DNA of 43,192 nt from an uncultured Alphaproteobacteria bacterium (GTDB lineage: Bacteria; Pseudomonadota; Alphaproteobacteria; Rhodospirillales; Rhodospirillaceae), in the NCBI GenBank assembly GCA_902575965.1, contig CACGTM010000009.1, forward strand, positions 1 through 43,192, given 5' to 3'. Shown here piece after piece: positions 1-8,900 of the stretch. A program made the translations under genes and the position numbers. Positions within the stretch are counted from its first letter, which is position 1, and each line of letters starts with the position of its first letter. Below the pieces are notes generated by a model that had not been told where the DNA came from, did no database searches, and worked only from the letters and a program-made list of their open reading frames with translations.

Positions 1-660
1 CCAATTGAAAGCTTGTCTTATTTTATCTATCAAAAGCCATCATCTGCCAAAAGACTTTCTTTTGAAACTATTCCAAAGTCAGTTGATGAGTATTTATCAA
101 GTAAGTCATCTTATTTTGATCAAGATATAAAATCAAAATATGCTAATCCTGTTTTTCATATTCATAATGGTGACCCACTTAAAGAAATTCATGGTGTAAG
201 TTTTAGTTTACTATTAAATTTAGTTAGTGTTTGTCATACTGAAGATCCCAAGGTTATTTGGTACTATGTTAATAGATATTACGAAGGACTATCTAAGGAA
301 AATAATAAGGAATTAGAAAAATTAATAAATTTTTCAATTTCTTACTATAGAGACTTTGTTCTACCCAACAAGGAATATAGAATCCCAAGTGAGAAAGAAT
401 GTGATGCTCTTAATACGATGAAAAGTCTTTTACAAGAAGCTGGTAATAAACTAAATTCTGAACAAATTCAGCAGATAGTTTATGACGTAGGTAAGGAGTA
501 CTCATCAGAATTTACAAGCCTGAGAGATTGGTTTAAAGCTCTTTATGAAATATTACTTGGTCAAGATCAGGGTCCTAGGATAGGTTCTTTTATCTCTCTC
601 TATGGCGTAGAAGAAACCATTAAGCTTATAGAAACCATATTATCAAAAACTAAGGATTAA
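1..660 (+). CDS. lysK: Lysyl-tRNA synthetase class I, C-terminal part (5' truncated)
   Basis: The frame is open from base 1 (Pro-Ile-Glu-Ser-Leu-Ser-Tyr) to the TAA at 658-660, so the gene enters from the left and about 219 codons of its 3' end are present. The motif YQKPSSAKRLSFETIPKSVD followed by NPVFHIHNGDP, FSLLLNLVSV and the tail GQDQGPRIGSFISLYGVEET is the anticodon-binding helical domain of class I LysRS as found in Alphaproteobacteria. The enzyme charges tRNA-Lys in the cytoplasm. The HIGH and KMSKS-type catalytic motifs lie upstream of the window and cannot be checked. The first in-window TTG (13) is an internal codon, not a start. The gene converges on the acyl-CoA dehydrogenase with a 10-nt gap. 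Confidence 0.85.
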   Translation, partial: PIESLSYFIYQKPSSAKRLSFETIPKSVDEYLSSKSSYFDQDIKSKYANPVFHIHNGDPLKEIHGVSFSLLLNLVSVCHTEDPKVIWYYVNRYYEGLSKENNKELEKLINFSISYYRDFVLPNKEYRIPSEKECDALNTMKSLLQEAGNKLNSEQIQQIVYDVGKEYSSEFTSLRDWFKALYEILLGQDQGPRIGSFISLYGVEETIKLIETILSKTKD

Positions 661-662
661 AA

Positions 663-680
663 CTCTGAAATTATGCAGAG
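663..680. terminator. Small hairpin between convergent lysK and acyl-CoA dehydrogenase
   Basis: CTCTG at 663-667 can pair with CAGAG at 676-680 across an 8-nt loop, directly after the lysK stop and overlapping the acyl-CoA dehydrogenase stop codon. The stem is only 5 bp and no clear T-run follows, so it is a weak candidate for a shared terminator. Confidence 0.25.
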
Positions 681-2473
681 CTATAAAATTCAAATTCATC
701 CTCAGAGAAGCTCATAATTGACTCGCCTCCAGACATTATTATTGAAAATAGACTTCCTGTTTCAGGTAAAATTTTATCATAGTAGAATTTTGCTGTTTTT
801 AACTTTGCCGTATAAAAACCCGTTTCATCGCTTTCTAACATTTCAATACAGACTTTAGATGTTTTGGCCCACATGTATGCAATGGCTACATAACCAAATA
901 AACTAAGATATTCACTTGCAGTAGATCCTAATTCGTCCCTATTACTCAAGCCTTTTTGAGCAATTATCGCCGTAGCTTGCTGAAGTCGCCCAAAGGCTTT
1001 GGCTAACCCCAAAATATAAAATTCAAGTTCTTTATTTGCACTATTTTTCTGGATAAATTCTTCAACTGGGTGGAAGAAAGATCTTAGGTATCTTCCATAG
1101 TCTGTTGGCATTTTTCTTCCTACTAAATCAAGTGCCTGAACTCCATTGGTGCCTTCATAAATTTGAGTAATTCTTGCGTCTCTTACAAACTGTTCCATAC
1201 CATATTCATGAATATATCCATGTCCGCCAAAAATTTGTAAACTAGTGTTTGTTGCATTAAAACCTTTATCTGTACAAAAAGCTTTTACAATAGGGGTCAT
1301 TAGTTGAACTAGATTATCAGCATTTTTTTTCTCTTCAAGGTTGTCTGATTTTTCTGCAATATCTAAGTTTAAGGCAGTCCAGAGACTTATAGCTCTCATT
1401 CCTTCTGTGAGTGATTTTACAGTAAGGAGATTTTTTCTAACATCTGGATGAACAAGAATAGAGTCGGCAACCTTATCAGGGCTTTTAGAACCACTAAGAG
1501 CCCTACCTTGCAATCTATCTTGGGCATAAGCAAGAGCATTTTGGTATGAAACTTCGGCAAGACCGATGCCTTGGATACCAACCCCTAGTCTTGCTGAATT
1601 CATCATTGTAAACATTGCTTTCATTCCATTATTAGGTTTACCTACAATCCAACCAATTGCATTGTCGAAATTCATAACGCATGTAGCAGACCCTTTAATG
1701 CCCATTTTACTTTCTATGGATCCACAGGCCAGACTATTTCTCTCTCCAGGTCTTCCATTTTTAGTTGGAATAAACTTTGGAACAAGAAAAAGACTAATAC
1801 CCTTGATTCCTTTTGGTGCATCTGGCAGGCGACCTAAAACAAGGTGCACAATATTTTCCGTTAAATCATGTTCACCTGCAGTTATAAAAATTTTTGTTCC
1901 ACTTATTTTGTAACTATCATTCTGCGTGGGCTCCGCTTTTGTTTTTATTAAACCAAGATCAGTGCCACACTGAGGTTCAGTTAAACACATTGTTCCCGAC
2001 CAATTACCGTTCGTAAAATTTGGGAGGTATAAATTTTTCTGATTTTCTGAGCCATGAAGTTTTATGGCGTTATAGGCCCCTTCAGTTAAGCCAGGATAAG
2101 TACTAAAAGCCATATTTGTTGAACAAATCATTTCTTGTAATAAAAAATATAATGCTGCCGGAGCTCCTTGCCCACCATACTCAGGACTTGAAGCAAGTGA
2201 TGTCCATCCAGCCTCAACAAACTTATCATAGGCATCCTTAAATCCATTTGGTGTTCTAACAACGCCATTTTCTAAAATACATCCTTCTTTATCACCACTG
2301 AGGTTTAAAGGAAGAAGAACTTCTTTAGTGAATTTTGCTCCTTCTTCAAGCATTGCATCAATTACTTCCGGTGTAAAATCTTCATAGCATTTGATTTTTT
2401 GTATCTGTGGCCCATCGAGTAATTCGTTAAATAGAAATCGCATATCTCGAACAGGTGCGGTATAGTTAATCAT
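671..2473 (-). CDS. Acyl-CoA dehydrogenase, long (600 aa) form with C-terminal extension
   Basis: FAD-dependent alpha,beta-dehydrogenation of an acyl-CoA, the first oxidation of beta-oxidation. Domains in order: N-terminal helical domain (about 35-155), middle beta domain starting at CLTEPQCGTDLG, C-terminal helical domain with ARITQIYEGTNGVQ in which Glu440 is the likely catalytic base, then an extra roughly 130-residue C-terminal domain that marks the ~600-aa subfamily. That subfamily includes DmdC (methylmercaptopropionyl-CoA dehydrogenase), so an acyl substrate derived from DMSP is an alternative to a plain fatty acyl-CoA; sequence reading cannot separate them. The ATG is preceded by a good AGGAG and lies 9 nt after the stop of the upstream multifunctional enzyme, so this is the last gene of the ligase-thiolase-dehydrogenase operon. 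Confidence 0.9.
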   Translation of the reverse strand: MINYTAPVRDMRFLFNELLDGPQIQKIKCYEDFTPEVIDAMLEEGAKFTKEVLLPLNLSGDKEGCILENGVVRTPNGFKDAYDKFVEAGWTSLASSPEYGGQGAPAALYFLLQEMICSTNMAFSTYPGLTEGAYNAIKLHGSENQKNLYLPNFTNGNWSGTMCLTEPQCGTDLGLIKTKAEPTQNDSYKISGTKIFITAGEHDLTENIVHLVLGRLPDAPKGIKGISLFLVPKFIPTKNGRPGERNSLACGSIESKMGIKGSATCVMNFDNAIGWIVGKPNNGMKAMFTMMNSARLGVGIQGIGLAEVSYQNALAYAQDRLQGRALSGSKSPDKVADSILVHPDVRKNLLTVKSLTEGMRAISLWTALNLDIAEKSDNLEEKKNADNLVQLMTPIVKAFCTDKGFNATNTSLQIFGGHGYIHEYGMEQFVRDARITQIYEGTNGVQALDLVGRKMPTDYGRYLRSFFHPVEEFIQKNSANKELEFYILGLAKAFGRLQQATAIIAQKGLSNRDELGSTASEYLSLFGYVAIAYMWAKTSKVCIEMLESDETGFYTAKLKTAKFYYDKILPETGSLFSIIMSGGESIMSFSEDEFEFYSSA

Positions 2474-2482
2474 GATTTACTC

Positions 2483-4804
2483 CTAATTTCTGAGTGGCTT
2501 ACCAGTATTTAGCATATGTTCCATTCTTGCTAATGTACTTGTTGTTTTGGAAAGCTTCAAAAATACCTTTCTTTCTAATTTTAAAAGATCATCTTCACTT
2601 AGGCTTTCAGTAATATCAGCATCCCCTCCTGTTAAAACTTCAGCTAATGCCCCAGCAACAACTTTATCATGTTCTGTTATTTGTCCCTTTTTAGATAGAT
2701 CATTTATTGCAAGTTGCAAGGTTGAGTAACCAGTTTTTCCTGGAAGACTAAATTCTTCACTTTCTGGAGGAATATAATTTATTGATAATCTCATTGCTTT
2801 TTGTTTAGCATCAAAAAGGAGCCTATCTCTGTTCATTGTTACCTCATCATCTTTTGAAAAAAAACCGAGCTCTTTTGCCTCGAAAGCTGACTTTGCAACT
2901 TTAGCAGTACCAATAAGCTCAAAAGCTTTCATGAGGAAAGGCATTGGGCCGCCAGGTATTTTAGTATTTCGTCTAAGTCTAGAAATAATTTCTTTACATC
3001 CCCCCCATCCTGGTATTATTCCAACACCTGCTTCAACTAGACCAGTATAAGTTTCAGAATGAGCTTGTATCGCATCACTATGAAGAAGTATTTCACAACC
3101 TCCGCCAAGTGCTAGTCCTGATGGAGCAGAAACAACTGGAAATGGTGCTTTTTTTAGGGCCTGATATGTTTTTTGTCCCTCTGATATTTGAGATTCAATT
3201 TCATTCCACATTGCTATATTCGCTGCAAAAAGAAACAACGCTAGATTAGCTCCTACTGAAAAGTTATTATCTTCATTGTAAATTACTAATGCATTATAAT
3301 CTTCAGACTTATTAATAAAGCTGATAGTTTTTTTATACATCTCCATCACTAAAGGGTCTAAGCTGTTCATCTTTGATGTAAATTCAAAACAGAGTACTTT
3401 ATCTCCAATATCCCAAACTGATGCAGAATGATTTTTTAAAATAGGTTGTTGAGTGATTTTTATGTTTGAGAGTTTAATCACACCTTTCTTTGATGGTATA
3501 TCTTTATATGAATTATTAGAACTTAGATACTGAGTAACTCCATCTTTTACCCTATAGAAACCTTCATTAGTGGCAGCTAATTCCAGTAGATTAGGAATTT
3601 GAATATTATCTTCACGTAGCTTCTCTAACAGCCATTTAGCCCCAACAATATCTATTATTTCAAATGGTCCATATTTCCAGCCATAGCCATCTTTCATTGC
3701 AATGTCTATATCTATTATTTCTTCTGAAATTTCAGGTACTAACGAGACGGCGTATGGAATTGCTTGTGATAGTAAAGACCATACAAATTTTGAATAATTA
3801 TTATTATCTTCAATAATCTCCTTTAAATCTTTACTCTCAAGTTTTATTTTTTCAGACTTTGAGTATTTTCCTGATTTAAGATCTATGCTTTCTTTAATTC
3901 TTGAATTATTTTTTTTATTTAGCTTATAGAAACCGCTGGGACCTTTTCTTCCAATCCAACCTTTATCAAGCATTTCTTTTATAATTTTAGGTTCAGAAAA
4001 AATGTCTCTAAATTTATCATTTTTAGGGAGTCTTTTGAGCATAGACGCAGCAACATGAGGCATTAAATCAAGTCCAACTAAATCTAATGTTCCAAAAATA
4101 CCTGATTTTGGCACTCCAAATGGCAAGCTTGAAAGAATATCAGCTTCTTCTACAGATAGGTTATATTCTAAAGTTGATTTAATTCCTAATTGATACCAAA
4201 ATGTTCCTATACGATTTGCAATAAATCCAGGTGTATCTTTTGCAATAATGACACTTTTCCCAAGTTTTTGATCACAAAAGTTTTGGATTTTTTCTTTAAG
4301 GTCATCTCTTGTAAACTCAGATGTAATTATTTCTAGAAGTCTCATATATCTAGGTGGATTAAAAAAATGGGTTATCATAAAATTTGGAATTAACTTTTTA
4401 TTCATACCATCAGTTAATTCAACTAACGGTATTGTTGAGGTGTTTGAAGAGACAATGCAATCATTTGGAATTTTTTCTGAAATTTTTGAATAAAGATTTT
4501 TCTTAATATCAAGATTTTCAACAATTGCCTCTATAACCCAGTCAGATTTTTCAATGAAATTTAGATTATCTTCAAGATTTCCTATGTTTAATAATTTAGA
4601 AGCTTTTTTTGACATGAATGGGGCAGGTTCTTCTTTAAGCATCACTTTAAGAGCATTTTCAGATACTATATTTTTATTTTTATTCTTATCTGGGACAATA
4701 TCTAATAAATTTGTTGATATACCAGCGTTACAAAGATGGGCAGCTATTCTTGCTCCCATTACACCTGCACCAATTACTGTGACGTTTTTAAATGATGACA
4801 TCAT
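2483..4804 (-). CDS. 3-hydroxyacyl-CoA dehydrogenase / enoyl-CoA hydratase fusion (FadN-like order)
   Basis: A bifunctional beta-oxidation enzyme of about 773 aa. The N-terminal half is an NAD-binding 3-hydroxyacyl-CoA dehydrogenase: VIGAGVMGARIAAHL near residue 10, the active-site stretch ITHFFNPPRYMRLLE, then PGFIANRIGTF. The C-terminal half (from about residue 480) is an enoyl-CoA hydratase/isomerase with the oxyanion-hole loop GLALGGGCEILL and the following VEAGVGIIPGWGG. Dehydrogenase-first, hydratase-last is the reverse of E. coli FadB and matches the FadN-type arrangement. I chose the ATG at 4804 because it overlaps the thiolase TGA as ATGA; a second ATG at 4801 is equally possible. 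A longer reading from 4849 would sit inside the thiolase and adds non-conserved residues. Confidence 0.9.
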   Translation of the reverse strand: MMSSFKNVTVIGAGVMGARIAAHLCNAGISTNLLDIVPDKNKNKNIVSENALKVMLKEEPAPFMSKKASKLLNIGNLEDNLNFIEKSDWVIEAIVENLDIKKNLYSKISEKIPNDCIVSSNTSTIPLVELTDGMNKKLIPNFMITHFFNPPRYMRLLEIITSEFTRDDLKEKIQNFCDQKLGKSVIIAKDTPGFIANRIGTFWYQLGIKSTLEYNLSVEEADILSSLPFGVPKSGIFGTLDLVGLDLMPHVAASMLKRLPKNDKFRDIFSEPKIIKEMLDKGWIGRKGPSGFYKLNKKNNSRIKESIDLKSGKYSKSEKIKLESKDLKEIIEDNNNYSKFVWSLLSQAIPYAVSLVPEISEEIIDIDIAMKDGYGWKYGPFEIIDIVGAKWLLEKLREDNIQIPNLLELAATNEGFYRVKDGVTQYLSSNNSYKDIPSKKGVIKLSNIKITQQPILKNHSASVWDIGDKVLCFEFTSKMNSLDPLVMEMYKKTISFINKSEDYNALVIYNEDNNFSVGANLALFLFAANIAMWNEIESQISEGQKTYQALKKAPFPVVSAPSGLALGGGCEILLHSDAIQAHSETYTGLVEAGVGIIPGWGGCKEIISRLRRNTKIPGGPMPFLMKAFELIGTAKVAKSAFEAKELGFFSKDDEVTMNRDRLLFDAKQKAMRLSINYIPPESEEFSLPGKTGYSTLQLAINDLSKKGQITEHDKVVAGALAEVLTGGDADITESLSEDDLLKLERKVFLKLSKTTSTLARMEHMLNTGKPLRN

Positions 4805-5937
4805 ATTGCTTCCATAATTGTAGCTATCCCTTGACCACCTCCAATACATTGAGTGGCAAGAGACAAGTTTTTTTGTTCTCTTTTTAGTAATTGGGCAGCT
4901 TTACCTGTTATTCTTGCGCCAGTAGCTCCTAAAGGATGACCAATTGCTATTGCTCCACCGTCAATATTTAGCTTAGATTCTTCAATGTTCAGTTCTTTTA
5001 GAACAGCTATCGACTGTGCTGCAAAGGCTTCGTTTAACTCAATAACATCAATATCACTGAGTTTTAATCTTGCACGCTTCAAAGCTTTATTGGTTGCTTC
5101 AACTGGACCAATACCCATTATTTCCGGTGAACAACCTGATACAGCTATGGACTTAATTTCTGCAATCGGTTCCATTCCATTGTCTTTGGAATAGTTCTCA
5201 CTTACAATTAACACACCTGCTGCTCCATCAGTTAATGGTGAAGACGTTCCCGCAGTCACAGTTCCTTTGATATCAAAAGCTGGTTTGAGCTCAGAAAGAC
5301 TTTTAGTAGTTGTATCTGGTCTTATGCATGTGTCGAGTGAGATTGTTGTATTATGAGTTCTTACCTCTATTATTTCATCTTGTAATTTTCTCTCTTCTCT
5401 TGCCTTAAAAGCTTTTCTATGACTCTTTTCTGAAAAAATATTTTGCTCATCAAATGTAATATTATATTTTTTTGCAAGATTTTCTGCAGTTTCACCCATG
5501 CCGATATAAGCGGGATGTTCTTCAGATATTAATTTAGGGTTTAGCATGGGATTAAATCCAGGCATTGGAATTCTAGTCATGCTTTCAACTCCTAGACAAA
5601 GAAAGGCATCACCTGCACCCGAATGAATAGCTCCTACAGCCATATGGATTGCTTGCATGGATGATCCACAGAAACGATTTACTGTTGTAGCTGCAATGTT
5701 GTTTGGAAAACCAGCCAAAAAAACTATATTTCTTGCAAGATTTAATCCTTGCTCACCCTCAGGAAAAGCACATCCAACAATGAGATCTTCAATCGTTTCT
5801 GGATCTATGTCTAGGTCATTAACAAGTGATTTTGCCACAAGTGCTCCTAGATCATCTGGCCTCATTTTAATAAGTTCACCTTTATTAGCAGGTGTAAAAG
5901 GTGTTCTTGAAAATCCGGCGATATAGGCCTTAGTCAT
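4801..5937 (-). CDS. fadA: Acetyl-CoA acyltransferase (thiolase)
   Basis: Thiolytic cleavage of 3-ketoacyl-CoA to acetyl-CoA plus a shortened acyl-CoA. The 378-aa length is slightly short for the family. All catalytic motifs are visible: nucleophile Cys90 in NRFCGSSMQ, the ELNEAFAAQ loop, the His in GGAIAIGHPLGATGAR, and the second Cys in TQCIGGGQG near the C-terminus. The ATG at 5937 overlaps the ligase stop by 8 nt, and its own stop overlaps the next start, so ligase, thiolase and dehydrogenase/hydratase are translationally coupled. The gene symbol is by function; the exact chain-length range is not readable from sequence. Confidence 0.92.
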   Translation of the reverse strand: MTKAYIAGFSRTPFTPANKGELIKMRPDDLGALVAKSLVNDLDIDPETIEDLIVGCAFPEGEQGLNLARNIVFLAGFPNNIAATTVNRFCGSSMQAIHMAVGAIHSGAGDAFLCLGVESMTRIPMPGFNPMLNPKLISEEHPAYIGMGETAENLAKKYNITFDEQNIFSEKSHRKAFKAREERKLQDEIIEVRTHNTTISLDTCIRPDTTTKSLSELKPAFDIKGTVTAGTSSPLTDGAAGVLIVSENYSKDNGMEPIAEIKSIAVSGCSPEIMGIGPVEATNKALKRARLKLSDIDVIELNEAFAAQSIAVLKELNIEESKLNIDGGAIAIGHPLGATGARITGKAAQLLKREQKNLSLATQCIGGGQGIATIMEAI

Positions 5938-7627
5938 CTTTATCTCCTCTTAAGTTATATTCGTTTCTAAGTGCTTCCTTAGACAATTTACCCACAATAG
6001 TTTTAGGCATTTCATCTCTAAACTCGATATGAGTTGGTTTTTCGATTGATGAAAGCTTATCAGATAAAAAAGAAAGTAATTGTTTTTTATTAAGAATTTT
6101 ATTTTCTTTTAATTTGATAAAAGCCTTAGGTGTTTCTCCTCTATGATCATCTGGCACACCAATTACAACAGCTTCTAAAATATTAGGATGTTGATAAATT
6201 GCAGCTTCAATTTTACTGGGATAAATATTATATCCGCTTGCAATTATAATATCCTTAATCCTATCGACAAGAAAAAGGTAACCATCTTCATCTAGATATC
6301 CAATATCCCCAGTTCTAAAAAAGTTATCAGAAAATATATCCTCTTGATCTTCTTTATCCCAATATCCTTGCATTAATTGCGGACCTTTAATACATACTTC
6401 ACCCGCTTTACCATTTTCAGTTATTCTATCCAATCCATCTAAAACTCTGATTTGGACTTCAGTATTTTGTACGGGAATGCCAGCTGATCCAGATTTATGC
6501 TTTCCATTAATAGGGTTTATTGTAACTACTGGTGATGTTTCACTTAAACCATAACCCTCAATTATTTTACAACCAGTAATTCCTTCAAAAGCATTCTTAA
6601 CTTCCTTTGGAAGAGGTGCTCCTCCGGAAAAACAAAGTTTAATTGATTTGAGATTAAACTTCTTTATTTCTGGGTATTCTTTTAAAGCTCCAAAAATGGT
6701 AGGGACACCTGGAAGGTAACTAATTTTATAATTCTCTATATTTTTTAGGGACTCTTTAATTTCAAATTTTGGCATAATAACTAAGGTTGCAGCTTCTTTT
6801 ATTGGTGCTAACATCGCTATTGTTAAACCAAAAATATGAAAGAATGGAAGAATAGCTAATACTCTATCATTATTCGATTTAGTTTCATCATTCCATGAAA
6901 TAATTTGATTAATATTTGATGTAATATTTGCATGGGTAAGCTTTGCAGCTTTTATAATACCTGTGGTACCTCCTGTAAATTGGAGGATGGCAATATCTTC
7001 TTTTGGATCTATAATATTTTTTGTAAAAGTACCACTATTATTTATTAATTTTTTATAAGGGAAAATTTTTTTTGAGTTACTAACCTTTGAAATATTATTC
7101 CTCTTAAATAGATTAACTAAAACTCTTTTGTAAATTGGCATAACATCCTGAATCGAGCATAAAACTATTTTTTCTACTGTTCCAAATTCACAAGCCTTCT
7201 CTATTTTTTTAAAAATATCGCTTACGTTTATAGTAATAATTAGTTTTGGTTTTGTAATACTAACTTGTTCAAGTATATCATTGACTGTGTGCAAAGGGTT
7301 TATGTTTACAACTATTGCCCCGATTGCAGTGCATGCATAAAAAAAGAATATATAGTAAGGGGAGTTAGGGAGAGCTATGGCAATTCTGTCACCTTTTTTA
7401 ACACCAATTTTTTGTAACCCATATATACATTTATTTACTATTAAGATTGTTTGTTCATAAGTCCATTTTTTTCCCATAAAGATTATTGCATCTCTATTTG
7501 GATTTGTTTCAGAACTTTTTTTTAAACCATCAAAGATAGAGGAAACATGTAATTTAGTAGACCAATTAATATGGCTGGGGTAGCTTTTTATCCAAGGTTT
7601 ATCAACTGAAGATAATTGCTTATCCAT
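5930..7627 (-). CDS. Long-chain acyl-CoA synthetase (AMP-forming)
   Basis: Activates a free carboxylic acid to its CoA thioester with ATP, feeding the three enzymes downstream. Adenylate-forming family motifs: P-loop LQFTGGTTGIIKAAKLTHAN, GYGLSETSPV, the hinge FRTGDIGYLDEDGY followed by DRIKD, and the C-terminal lysine in PKTIVGKLSKEALR. About 565 aa, normal for long-chain ligases. I prefer the ATG at 7627 (MDKQLSS) to a TTG at 7642; neither has a strong ribosome-binding site. First gene of the beta-oxidation operon; a TetR-type palindrome lies about 70-86 nt upstream. Substrate could be a fatty acid or another hydrophobic acid. Confidence 0.88.
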   Translation of the reverse strand: MDKQLSSVDKPWIKSYPSHINWSTKLHVSSIFDGLKKSSETNPNRDAIIFMGKKWTYEQTILIVNKCIYGLQKIGVKKGDRIAIALPNSPYYIFFFYACTAIGAIVVNINPLHTVNDILEQVSITKPKLIITINVSDIFKKIEKACEFGTVEKIVLCSIQDVMPIYKRVLVNLFKRNNISKVSNSKKIFPYKKLINNSGTFTKNIIDPKEDIAILQFTGGTTGIIKAAKLTHANITSNINQIISWNDETKSNNDRVLAILPFFHIFGLTIAMLAPIKEAATLVIMPKFEIKESLKNIENYKISYLPGVPTIFGALKEYPEIKKFNLKSIKLCFSGGAPLPKEVKNAFEGITGCKIIEGYGLSETSPVVTINPINGKHKSGSAGIPVQNTEVQIRVLDGLDRITENGKAGEVCIKGPQLMQGYWDKEDQEDIFSDNFFRTGDIGYLDEDGYLFLVDRIKDIIIASGYNIYPSKIEAAIYQHPNILEAVVIGVPDDHRGETPKAFIKLKENKILNKKQLLSFLSDKLSSIEKPTHIEFRDEMPKTIVGKLSKEALRNEYNLRGDKDD

Positions 7628-7695
7628 TAGTTTAGTTCTCAATCAAGAAAGATTATACAAAAACTAGATTTAAAATCATAATCTCATTATTTCAC

Positions 7696-7713
7696 TGACT
7701 AACTAGTCAGTCA
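7696..7713. promoter_or_regulatory. 18-bp palindrome, probable TetR-family operator of the beta-oxidation operon
   Basis: The sequence TGACTAACTAGTCAGTCA is an inverted repeat with one mismatched pair (positions 6 and 13). It resembles the TGAC(C/T)GAC-type palindromes bound by TetR-family fatty-acid degradation repressors. It lies in the gap between the SCP2 gene and the acyl-CoA ligase start, where a promoter for the operon is expected. No TetR gene is present in the window, so the regulator would act in trans. The operator role is inferred. Confidence 0.5.
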
Positions 7714-7781
7714 ACATAATTCTGTTTTTATATTTACTTAAAGAAACCTTTATTCTAAAAGACTGATTTTGATGGTTATTT

Positions 7782-8090
7782 TTAACTTTCTAATAAACCA
7801 CTCAATTTTAAAGCCACACCTTTTGATCCTAGCACTTTTACCTTACCCATGGTGAAGGCAACCATAGGACTTAATTCTCCGGTTATTAGCTTTTCCATAT
7901 TTTCTTTTGATAGAATTAAAGTTGTTTCAGCATCATCATTTGGCGGATTAAGTGTTATCTTTAGATCATCTCCTGAGGCATCCATCAGAATTTTGTCATC
8001 ATCTTCTAAGTCAAATAAAACAGTATGATTAAGTAATTTTAAATCATTTTCTCTAGTTTGTGCGGCTTCAATAATTTCATCTATTGTCAT
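7782..8090 (-). CDS. SCP2 sterol-binding domain protein
   Basis: A 102-aa single-domain protein of the sterol carrier protein 2 family, recognised from the order of a beta-sheet core (HTVLFDLEDDDKILMDASGD, LKITLNPPNDDAETTLILS) followed by MEKLITGELSPMVAFTMGKVKV and a short helix. SCP2 domains bind fatty acyl-CoA, sterols or other lipids in a hydrophobic tunnel. It sits just upstream of, and in the same direction as, the beta-oxidation operon, consistent with delivering lipid substrates, but a palindrome and a 154-nt gap separate them, so it may be its own unit. It diverges from the SDR gene at 8173. Confidence 0.8.
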   Translation of the reverse strand: MTIDEIIEAAQTRENDLKLLNHTVLFDLEDDDKILMDASGDDLKITLNPPNDDAETTLILSKENMEKLITGELSPMVAFTMGKVKVLGSKGVALKLSGLLES

Positions 8091-8172
8091 ATGGAATTTC
8101 CAATTTTTTATGGTTATTTTTTAATACTTATTTATATTTGATAACACATTATTTTTAAAAAGGTGAATAAAC

Positions 8173-8889
8173 ATGTCAACAATCTTAATTACTGGTGCGA
8201 ACAGAGGGCTTGGTTTAGGCTTAGTAGAGGAATATGCAAAAGATGGTTGGAAAATAATTGCAACATCAAGAAACCCTAATAATTCAGATGAATTACTTGA
8301 GCTTGCTAATAAAAATGAAAACAATATTGAAATACTTCAGTTGGATGTGGAAGACCTAAAGTCTATATCAGACTTGTCGCAAGTATTACAAAATACACCT
8401 ATAGATGTGTTAGCAAATGTTGCAGGTTATTATGGTAAGAAGATTGTTTCTGAGCCTGGTGGACTTCAAGAATTCGGAAGTACAGACTATGAAGATTGGC
8501 AGAGAATAATAAAAGTTAACATTTTTGGTCCAATGAAAATCTGCGAAACATTAATTAATAATATTGAATTAGGTAATGATAAAAAGATTATTACTTTATC
8601 GAGTATCATCGGTTCTATTGGTGGCAATGATCAGGGTATGATGTATGCCTATCGTGTAAGTAAAGCTGGTGTAAACGCAATTATGCGGTCTATGGCTATA
8701 GATCTTAAAGATAAGGGAATTATTTGTATACCACTTCATCCGGGCTGGGTAAGAACTGATATGGGAGGACCTAACGCAGACATAGATACAAAAACAAGTG
8801 TAGAAGGAATGAAAAGGGTAATAGATAGCCTTAGTATAAAAGACTCAGGCCGTTACATGGTTTATGATGGTTCTGAACTGCCTTGGTAA
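8173..8889 (+). CDS. Short-chain dehydrogenase (C-factor-like SDR)
   Basis: NAD(P)-dependent SDR of 238 aa. The nucleotide-binding motif TGANRGLGLGLVEEYAKDGW is at the N-terminus, followed by the acidic segment LQLDVEDL, an NVAGYYG motif in place of NNAG, catalytic Ser in TLSSIIG and the YRVSK active site. The C-terminus is short and lacks the GG/VDGG ending typical of classical SDRs, as in C-factor (CsgA)-like members. The start has a clear AAAAGGTG ribosome-binding site. It is the only plus-strand member of the SDR group in this region and is divergent from the SCP2 gene. Substrate unknown. Confidence 0.85.
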   Translation: MSTILITGANRGLGLGLVEEYAKDGWKIIATSRNPNNSDELLELANKNENNIEILQLDVEDLKSISDLSQVLQNTPIDVLANVAGYYGKKIVSEPGGLQEFGSTDYEDWQRIIKVNIFGPMKICETLINNIELGNDKKIITLSSIIGSIGGNDQGMMYAYRVSKAGVNAIMRSMAIDLKDKGIICIPLHPGWVRTDMGGPNADIDTKTSVEGMKRVIDSLSIKDSGRYMVYDGSELPW

Positions 8890-8900
8890 ATAATTATCAA

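Noticed and set aside
8121-8324. Minus-strand 67-codon open frame at the SCP2/SDR divergent gap
   Set aside because: It is antisense to the start of the SDR gene, which has a good ribosome-binding site and clear cofactor motif.
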